From assembly GCA_903873475.1 (NCBI GenBank), contig CAIQON010000062.1, positions 1-37,702 of the forward strand: a stretch of DNA of 37,702 nucleotides. The letters are read 5' to 3'. A model generated the notes under the pieces. That model was not told where the DNA came from, made no database searches, and saw only the letters and a list, made by a program, of their open reading frames with translations. Each line of letters begins with the position of its first letter. Position 1 is the first letter of the stretch. The position numbers were made by a program, and so were the translations under genes. The DNA comes from an uncultured bacterium. GTDB lineage: Bacteria > Pseudomonadota > Gammaproteobacteria > Burkholderiales > CAIKXV01. Below, one piece after another: positions 32,203-37,702 of the stretch.

Positions 32203-33201
32203 CTACTGGATACGCGCGCCCGAGGCCTTCACCACCGCCGCCCACTTGGTGGTCTCGGCGCGCAGGAAGGCGCCGAATTCCTCGGGCGTGTTCGCGATCA
32301 CGGTGAGCGCCTGTTCTTCGAGCGACTTGCGCAGTTCACCCTTGAGCAGGCCAGCGACCTCGGTGTGCAGCCGCGCGATGACCGATGCCGGCGTACCTGC
32401 CGGGACCATCACACCGTTCCACGTGCTCACTTCATATCCCTTCACGCCGGCGTCGGTGACCGCCGGCAGGTCGGGGACGCTCGGCGCGCGCTGCAGGCTG
32501 CTGACCGCCATGCCGCGCAGCTTGTTCGACTTGATCATCGGAAGCATTTCGGGCAGCGGGTTGACCATCAGGCTGATGCGTCCACCCATCAGGTCGGCCA
32601 TGCATTCGACCGACCCCTTGTACGGCACGTGCACGATGTCGATCTTCGCCATGCTCTTGAACAGTTCGCCGGCGAGGTGCGACGAGGTACCGTTGCCGGC
32701 CGAGCAGAAGTTGAGCGTGCCGGGCTTGGCTACCGCCAGTGCGACCAGCTCCGACACCGTCTTCACCGGGATCGTCGGCGAGCTCACCAGCACCAGCGGC
32801 GCCGAGGTCATCAGCGTAACGGGTGCGAGGTCCTTCAGCGGGTCGTAGGTGAGCTTCGCGTACAGCGACGGGTTGATCGCCAGGCCCGGGAAGCCTGTGA
32901 GCAGCGTGTAGCCATCGGCTGGCGCGCGCACCACGAGGTCGGCGGCGATGTTGCCGCCAGCGCCGGCCCGGTTGTCGATCACCACCTGCTGACCTAGCGT
33001 CGCGGATAGCCGCTGCGCGACCGCGCGCGCGACGATGTCGCTGGTGCCGCCGGGCGCGAAGGGCGCCACCCAGCGGATCGGCTTCGTCGGGAAAGCGGGT
33101 GCACCCACCTGGGCACCGACCTGCATCGATGCGCTCAGCGCGAGGCAGCCGAAGGTCAGTGCGGCCGTATCCAGGCCCTTGCGGTGCAGCGTCGAAGCCA
33201 T
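32203..33201 (-). CDS. Bug/TctC-family periplasmic solute-binding protein
   Basis: A 332-residue binding protein. A signal peptide (cleavage near VGAQVGA) precedes FPTKPIRWVAPFAPGG, VVIDNRAGAGGNIA and VPYKGSVECMADL. AGGAGG six bases before the ATG is a strong ribosome site. It is second in an operon running SDR, Bug, PhyH, MmgE/PrpD, deacetylase. An unusual pair of cysteines is visible (NFCSAGNG and VECMAD), uncommon among the other Bug proteins here. The ligand is unknown. Confidence 0.9.
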   Translation of the reverse strand: MASTLHRKGLDTAALTFGCLALSASMQVGAQVGAPAFPTKPIRWVAPFAPGGTSDIVARAVAQRLSATLGQQVVIDNRAGAGGNIAADLVVRAPADGYTLLTGFPGLAINPSLYAKLTYDPLKDLAPVTLMTSAPLVLVSSPTIPVKTVSELVALAVAKPGTLNFCSAGNGTSSHLAGELFKSMAKIDIVHVPYKGSVECMADLMGGRISLMVNPLPEMLPMIKSNKLRGMAVSSLQRAPSVPDLPAVTDAGVKGYEVSTWNGVMVPAGTPASVIARLHTEVAGLLKGELRKSLEEQALTVIANTPEEFGAFLRAETTKWAAVVKASGARIQ

Positions 33202-33225
33202 GTGTTCCTCCTGTCGGGGTGGGGA

Positions 33226-33993
33226 TCAGTGGATGATGTAGCCGCCATCGATCACGATGTCCTGCCCTTGCAGGAAGGCCGGCGACGATGAGGCGAGGAA
33301 GAGCGCGAGCTCGGCGATTTCTTCCGGGCGGCCGAGGCGGCCGGCGGGCAGGTAGGGGGCGAAGCGCGCGGCCATCTCCGCCTCCGAGCGGCCGCCCACC
33401 ACGGCCGGTGTCGACACCGGCCCGGGGCTGATCGCGTTGACCAGGATGCCTTCGCGCCCGAGTTCGAACGCCATCGACTTCGCGAGATGGATGATCGCCG
33501 CCTTGGTCAGGCCATAGAGTGCGCGGCTCGGATACGTTACATGGCCGAGCTGGCTGGCGATGTGGATGATCCGCCCGCCACCCTGACGGCGCATGAGCGG
33601 CAGCACTGCCTGGCTGGCGAAGAACGGCGCGGCCAGGTTCACGGCCACGACATGGTCGAACTGCGCGCGGGTGTAGTCGCCGAACGGTACCGACGCACGT
33701 GCCGCGGCGTTGTTGACCAGGATGTCGACCCGGCCGAACAGGCGCTCGGCGGCCGCGACCATCGCGGCCGGCCCTTCCGACACGGACAGGTCTGCCTGCA
33801 GCGTTTCGATGCGACCACCGTCCCGTTCTTCCAGGCACAGCGACTTCGCCTCGTCGAGCCCTTCCGGCGTGCCTTCAGCGACCAGCAGCACCGCGGCGCC
33901 TTCGCGCGCGAAGCGGCGCGCGATCGCGCGGCCGATGCCCCCGGGAGACGAGGCCCCGGTGACGATCGCGCATCTGCCCTCGAGTGACGGCAA
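33226..33993 (-). CDS. Short-chain dehydrogenase/reductase
   Basis: A 255-residue classical SDR with cofactor loop TGASSPGGIG (12-21), NNAA (94-97), Ser147 and Tyr160-x-x-x-Lys164, and the usual C-terminal GQDIVIDGGY. The start is a TTG at 33993, supported by AGGGG five bases upstream; the much longer open frame above it is not SDR-like. It is the first gene of the five-gene operon and lies 24 bp before the Bug gene. The glycine motif carries two extra residues (SPGG), as in some 3-oxoacyl-ACP reductase-like proteins. The substrate is unknown. Confidence 0.85.
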   Translation of the reverse strand: MPSLEGRCAIVTGASSPGGIGRAIARRFAREGAAVLLVAEGTPEGLDEAKSLCLEERDGGRIETLQADLSVSEGPAAMVAAAERLFGRVDILVNNAAARASVPFGDYTRAQFDHVVAVNLAAPFFASQAVLPLMRRQGGGRIIHIASQLGHVTYPSRALYGLTKAAIIHLAKSMAFELGREGILVNAISPGPVSTPAVVGGRSEAEMAARFAPYLPAGRLGRPEEIAELALFLASSSPAFLQGQDIVIDGGYIIH

Positions 33994-34038
33994 CCTTGCC
34001 CCTTCTTTCCTTTGCGCTGCGTCGACCTGCAGGAGCAG

Positions 34039-34067
34039 GCGCGCAAGCTGCTTATCATGCGCGCAAG
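34039..34067. promoter_or_regulatory. Direct repeats spaced 20 bp upstream of the SDR operon
   Basis: GCGCGCAAG occurs at 34039-34047 and again at 34059-34067, exactly 20 bp apart, in the 215-bp gap before the SDR gene. On the minus strand a -10-like GATAAG (34056-34051) lies between the copies, with TTGTAG 17 nt before it as a weak -35. Two helical turns of spacing would put both on one DNA face. An operator is inferred. Nothing else recognisable is in this gap. Confidence 0.3.
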
Positions 34068-34208
34068 AATGCCCTACAACGAGGGCCGTCTCAAGTTGCC
34101 GCGCCGCCTCAGCCACCCGATCCCGTGCGCTCCGCCTGCGATCGCACGATCGGCATGATCGCCGGTTCGTATCGATGATGTTCGATATGAAGCCGGGGCA
34201 GGCGGCGG

Positions 34209-35567
34209 TCAGCGCAACGCCATCATCCAGCGCGCCCGCGCACACACGTCTCCATCGCGGCCGTGGCGCCCGATCAGTTGCAACCCGACCGGCAGGCCGT
34301 CCACCTGCATCAGCGGCAGGCTGAACGCGGGCAGCCCGAGGAACGTCGCGTAGACCAGGAAGCTGCGGCTTCCGGTCGCAGACAGCCCGATGGGTGCCGG
34401 GCCCGACGCCGAGAGCGTGACGATGCCATCGAAGCCGCGCATCAGCGTGGCGACCTTGCGCTGCATCGCCTCGCGTCCGGCGAGCCGATCTTCGTAGTCG
34501 GCCAGGGTCATCGCGAACGCCTGCGCCATACGGTCGTGCACCCGCTTCTCGATCAGGTCGCCGTGGCGCTCGACGTACTGGCGGTACGGCCAGCGCATCT
34601 CGTAGGCGGTGATGCCCAGGCAGCGCTCGGCGAAGGCCGGGGTGAGCGACGCTTCCAGCTCGGCAGCCGAGGCATCGCTGGAGGCGTCGCGCACATCCAC
34701 CCCTGCAGCGACAAAGCGCTGCATCAACGCGTCGAAGGCAGTCGAGGTGGCTGCGTCCAACTCGCGCGCCCATGCCTCGGTGCGCAGCCACAGCAGCCGC
34801 TTCGGTGCAGCGGCACGCGGCAGCGCCTCCGAGGCGCGCTGCAGCGGCGGTCGCGCCGGGTGCCCCTGTGCATGTGACAGGAAGGACGCGATGCGCCAGG
34901 TGTCCTCCAGCGACGAGGCGAGCACGCCCAGGTGGTCATGGGTGGCCGAGATGGGATGTACGCCCTGCATCGACAACGTGCCCCAGGTCGGCTTGAAGCC
35001 GACGATGCCGCAGAACGAAGCGGGGCGCAGCAGCGAGCCCTGGGTCTGCGTGCCCAGCGCCGCAGGCAGCATGCCGGCGCCGACCGCAGCGGCGGATCCG
35101 CTGGACGAGCCGCCCGGGGTGCGGGCCGGATCGAGCGGATTGGTCGTCTCGTTGGAGATCCCGCAGGCGAAGGCGGTGGTCACCGTCTTGCCGGGCAGTA
35201 CCGCGCCGCCGTCGCGCAGCGCCTGCACGCAGGCCGCGTCATATGCCGGCTGCCAGCCGGCGAAGGCGGGGCTGCCCATCTGGGTCGGCATGTCGCGCGT
35301 GTCCATGATGTCCTTGATGCCGATCGGGCAGCCATCGACCGGCGACAGCGGGGCGCCGCGGCGGTAGCGCTCGGTCGAGGCATCGGCCGCTGCGCGCGCC
35401 GCGTCGAGTGCCAGCGTCCTGAAGGCATGCACCGTCGGTTCGCGCGCGGTGATCGTCTCGATGCAGCGCTCGAGATAGGCGCGCGGCGTGTCGCGACCGC
35501 TGCGAAAGCGCGGCAGCACGGCGGTGAAGGACGGCAGGGGCTTCACGGATGTCTTCAAGGCCTTCAT
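34209..35567 (-). CDS. Amidase-signature hydrolase
   Basis: A 452-residue amidase with Lys85 (IGIKDIM), cis-Ser154 (GGSSSGS) and nucleophile Ser178 (GTQTQGSLLRPA), spaced as in the family. The start MKALKTSVKP overlaps the stop of the upstream Bug gene by ATGA; the frame stays open for hundreds of codons above it, but that is antisense to other genes. The nucleophile loop differs from the common GSDTGGS by carrying GTQTQGS, seen in a subset of amidases. It is co-transcribed with the Bug gene, so it probably hydrolyses that ligand or its product. Confidence 0.87.
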   Translation of the reverse strand: MKALKTSVKPLPSFTAVLPRFRSGRDTPRAYLERCIETITAREPTVHAFRTLALDAARAAADASTERYRRGAPLSPVDGCPIGIKDIMDTRDMPTQMGSPAFAGWQPAYDAACVQALRDGGAVLPGKTVTTAFACGISNETTNPLDPARTPGGSSSGSAAAVGAGMLPAALGTQTQGSLLRPASFCGIVGFKPTWGTLSMQGVHPISATHDHLGVLASSLEDTWRIASFLSHAQGHPARPPLQRASEALPRAAAPKRLLWLRTEAWARELDAATSTAFDALMQRFVAAGVDVRDASSDASAAELEASLTPAFAERCLGITAYEMRWPYRQYVERHGDLIEKRVHDRMAQAFAMTLADYEDRLAGREAMQRKVATLMRGFDGIVTLSASGPAPIGLSATGSRSFLVYATFLGLPAFSLPLMQVDGLPVGLQLIGRHGRDGDVCARARWMMALR

Positions 35568-36556
35568 TCCACGCTGATCTTCGCCGCCTTGACGACCTTG
35601 GCCCACTTCGCGGTCTCGGCGCGGATGTAGGCGGCAGTGCGGTCCAGCGTGTCGGCGACGGGTTCCATGCCCTGTCCGGCGAGCTTCGCCTTGAGGGCTG
35701 GCTGGCTCAGGATGCGGGCGACCTCGCTGTTCAATGCCTGCAGGATGTCCCTCGGTGTCGCCGAGGGCGCGAACATCGCATACCAGACATCCACCGCATA
35801 GCCGGCCACGCCGGCCTCGGCCATCGTCGGGATGTCCGGGATGCTGGCCGAGCGTTTCGCGCCCGAGGTGGCGAGCAACCGCAGCCGTCCCGAATCCACA
35901 TGCTGGCGCACGGAGATCACGCTGGCGAAGGTCATCGAGACCCGGCCGGCGACCAGGTCGGCCATGCCCGGGCCGGTGCCCTTGTAAGGCACATGCACCA
36001 GGTCGATGCCGGCGAGCATGCGGAACAGTTCCATCGCCATGTGCGGTGGGCCAGCATTGCCCGACGATGCATACAGCAGTTCGCCCGGCTTGGAGCGGGC
36101 CAGGGACACCAGTTCCTTCACCGACTTCACCGGCAGCGACGGGTGCACCACCAGAACGTTCGGGCCGTTGACCATCACGCTGACCGGCACCAGGTCGCGC
36201 TCCGGGTCGTAGGACAGGTTGCGGTGGGTGCTCGGCAGAACCGAGTGGCCGATCGAGATGGTCTTCAGCGTGTAGCCGTCGGGCGCCGAGCGCGCGACGA
36301 TATCGCCGGCGACCGCGCCACCGCCCCCGGGCCGGTTCTCGATCAGCACCGCTTGGCCCCAGCGTTCGGTCATGCCCTGGCCGACGATGCGCGAACTGGT
36401 GTCGACGCCGCCACCGGGTGTCGCGGACACCACGATGCGGATCGCCTTTGCGGGATACGCTTGTGCACCGGCCGTTCCCGCGCAGGTTGCGGACAGGACG
36501 ACGAGCATCGCAGGGAGGACAACCGGGGAGTGCAGCGCCAGGGTGGATCGGGGCAT
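35564..36556 (-). CDS. Bug/TctC-family periplasmic solute-binding protein
   Basis: A 330-residue binding protein with a signal peptide (cleavage near GTAGAQA), then YPAKAIRIVVSATPGGG, VLIENRPGGGGAVAG and VPYKGTGPGMADL. Two ATGs lie two codons apart; 36556 is preferred because AGAGG is seven bases before it, while 36562 is too close to it. It overlaps the amidase by 4 nt. It is divergent from a class II aldolase gene only 52 bp away, suggesting shared control. The ligand is unknown. Confidence 0.9.
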   Translation of the reverse strand: MPRSTLALHSPVVLPAMLVVLSATCAGTAGAQAYPAKAIRIVVSATPGGGVDTSSRIVGQGMTERWGQAVLIENRPGGGGAVAGDIVARSAPDGYTLKTISIGHSVLPSTHRNLSYDPERDLVPVSVMVNGPNVLVVHPSLPVKSVKELVSLARSKPGELLYASSGNAGPPHMAMELFRMLAGIDLVHVPYKGTGPGMADLVAGRVSMTFASVISVRQHVDSGRLRLLATSGAKRSASIPDIPTMAEAGVAGYAVDVWYAMFAPSATPRDILQALNSEVARILSQPALKAKLAGQGMEPVADTLDRTAAYIRAETAKWAKVVKAAKISVE

Positions 36557-36586
36557 CGACATGCCTCTCGCGTTTCGAAGGTGCTC

Positions 36587-36592
36587 TATGAT
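36587..36592 (+). promoter_or_regulatory. Candidate -10 element for the class II aldolase gene
   Basis: TATGAT matches the -10 consensus at five of six positions and lies 16 bp before the start codon, in a 52-bp divergent gap. No good -35 is visible, so an activator may be needed, or the match may be chance. Confidence 0.25.
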
Positions 36593-36608
36593 GCCATCGG
36601 GAGGAGGC

Positions 36609-37430
36609 ATGGACGACATGAACGACAGGATCAACAGCATGGATGCAGCCCTCGAGCCGGCAGCATTCGCGATCGAGCCGGGCAGCGTGCGTGCGCGCGT
36701 GTCCGCGGAAGAGTGGGCGGTGCGCATCGACCTCGCGGCCTGCTACCGCTGTGCCGCGCTGTACCGGATGACCGACCTCATCTACACCCATATCTCCGCG
36801 CGGGTGCCGGGCCCGGACGAGCACTTCCTGATAAACGCGTTCGGCCTGACCTGGGACGAGATCACCGCGTCCTCGCTGGTGAAGGTGAACCTCGATGGCG
36901 AGATCATCGATGATCCGACCGGGCTGGGCATCAACCGCGCCGGCTACGTGATCCACGGCGCAGTGCATCGGGCCCGTCCCGACGTGGCCTGCGTGATGCA
37001 TACGCATACCGCCGCCGGCATCGCGGTGTCCGCGCAAGAACAAGGCCTGCTGCCGATCTCGCAGCACGCGATGCGCTTCCATGGCCAGCTTGCTTACCAC
37101 GACTACGAGGGCGTGGCGCTCGACCTCGACGAGCAGCAGCGGCTGGTGCGCGACCTGGGCGCGCACCGCGCGATGATCCTGTGCAACCACGGGCTGCTCA
37201 CCGCCGGCGAGACGATCGCCCAGGCGTTCGACCTGATGTACTACCTCGAACGTGCCTGCACCGCGCAGGTCGATGCGCTGGCGGGTGGCTCGAAGCTGCG
37301 TATCCCGTCGGCCCCTGTCGCCGCGAAGGTGGCAGCGCAGTTCGCTAACCTGCCATACAAGAAGAAGCAGACCGAATGGCGCGCGCTGCGCCGCGCGCTG
37401 GACCGCAGCGATCCTTCGTACCGCGACTGA
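36609..37430 (+). CDS. Class II aldolase/adducin family protein
   Basis: A 273-residue single-domain class II aldolase fold. Metal ligands are His131-x-His133 (MHTHTAAG) and His194 (LCNHGLLTAG). Other marks are LTWDEITASSLVKVNLDGEI and the early MTDLIYTHISARVPG. Unlike the tandem protein near 26 kb, its single site is complete. Proteins of this type include aldolases, epimerases and sugar-acid phosphate decarboxylases, and many are found beside Bug genes. The start at 36609 follows GGGAGG by four bases; ATG 36618 is an alternative. It is the only gene of its transcript visible here. Confidence 0.88.
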   Translation: MDDMNDRINSMDAALEPAAFAIEPGSVRARVSAEEWAVRIDLAACYRCAALYRMTDLIYTHISARVPGPDEHFLINAFGLTWDEITASSLVKVNLDGEIIDDPTGLGINRAGYVIHGAVHRARPDVACVMHTHTAAGIAVSAQEQGLLPISQHAMRFHGQLAYHDYEGVALDLDEQQRLVRDLGAHRAMILCNHGLLTAGETIAQAFDLMYYLERACTAQVDALAGGSKLRIPSAPVAAKVAAQFANLPYKKKQTEWRALRRALDRSDPSYRD

Positions 37431-37448
37431 GCGGACCGCCTGCAGCGC

Positions 37449-37702
37449 TCAGTCGTGCGGCTTGGCCAAGTTGTTCACGTAGTTGGTGAACAGGTTGATC
37501 GCCACCAGCGCGGCGATGTCGACCATGCGCGCATCGTCGATGCCGGCTGCGCGCGCGGCATCGACGGCTGCGTCCGGGACATGGCCACTGCGATCCTTCA
37601 CTGCGCGCGCGAACGCGAGGGCGGCGGCCGCCAGGGGATCGGTGGATTCGAACCGGCGCGCGGCATCGAGCTCTGCGTCGGACAGGCCCGCTTCGCGACC
37701 GA
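37449..37702 (-). CDS. Carboxymuconolactone decarboxylase/AhpD-like protein, 3' part only
   Basis: The last 84 codons of a gene that starts beyond the right edge. The visible end includes LSDAELDAARR, LAFARAVKDRSGHVPDAAVD and the typical VDIAALVAINLFTNYVNNLA. This is the C-terminal half of the CMD/AhpD all-helical fold. The catalytic CxxC region, if any, would be upstream of the visible part, so decarboxylase, peroxidase partner and other roles cannot be separated. It is convergent with the class II aldolase gene, 18 bp apart. Confidence 0.75.
   Translation of the reverse strand, partial: GREAGLSDAELDAARRFESTDPLAAAALAFARAVKDRSGHVPDAAVDAARAAGIDDARMVDIAALVAINLFTNYVNNLAKPHD

Noticed and set aside
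34209-37190. A 993-codon open minus-strand frame
   Set aside because: Only the part below 35567 looks like an amidase. The rest is antisense or out of frame to the Bug and aldolase genes; GC-rich codon bias keeps such frames open.
1-37702. CRISPR arrays, tRNA or rRNA genes, insertion sequences
   Set aside because: No regularly spaced repeats, no conserved RNA gene stretches and no transposase-like frames were found; the short direct repeats noted are promoter-sized.

Overview
This 37.7 kb window is GC-rich (roughly two thirds G+C) bacterial chromosome. Its coding style points to a betaproteobacterium of the Burkholderiales, near the Bordetella/Achromobacter/Comamonadaceae group. The reasons are a dense, overlapping gene layout, five tripartite-tricarboxylate-type 'Bug' solute-binding proteins without membrane partners, and a complete C-P lyase phosphonate cluster. 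That taxonomic placement is an inference. I see no rRNA, tRNA, CRISPR array or insertion sequence.

Left flank (1-5457): the 5' part of a molybdopterin hydroxylase large subunit on the minus strand, then a divergent FrsA-like alpha/beta hydrolase overlapping a Bug gene. A convergent amidase follows, whose 5' end has no standard start codon. A compact VapBC toxin-antitoxin pair comes next, with a palindromic operator-like site.

Phosphonate region (5490-22863): three overlapping minus-strand genes encode an SDR, a PhnY-type phosphonoacetaldehyde dehydrogenase and a PhnZ-like HD oxygenase. An MFS transporter is divergent from them. A plus-strand operon follows: phnC, phnD, a second frameshifted phnD, phnE, phnE and a phosphonate monoester hydrolase/sulfatase-like enzyme. 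Convergent to it is the C-P lyase operon phnG-H-I-J-K-L-M on the minus strand. Divergent from phnG lie a DUF1045 gene and phnN. Three direct half-sites in perfect 11-bp register precede phnC, and a weaker triple precedes the HD gene, so PhoB control by phosphate starvation is likely. No phnF, phnO, phnP, phnW, phnX or phnA is in the window. Together the genes would import phosphonates, hydrolyse phosphonate esters, and release phosphate either by the broad C-P lyase route or by a narrower oxidative/aldehyde route.

Right flank (22791-37702): several small catabolic operons built from Bug binding proteins, amidases, class II aldolase-fold proteins, SDRs, a PhyH dioxygenase, an MmgE/PrpD protein and a NodB-fold deacetylase. 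One of them carries an unusual two-domain class II aldolase protein followed by an AtzG-like/AtzE-like amidase pair. The window ends inside a carboxymuconolactone decarboxylase/AhpD-type gene. Substrates of these flanking operons cannot be read from the sequence.

The observations most worth a second look are the 5-bp tandem duplication that breaks the second phnD, the two Pho-box arrays, the degenerate tandem aldolase protein, and the nested repeats in the 25.7 kb divergent promoter.
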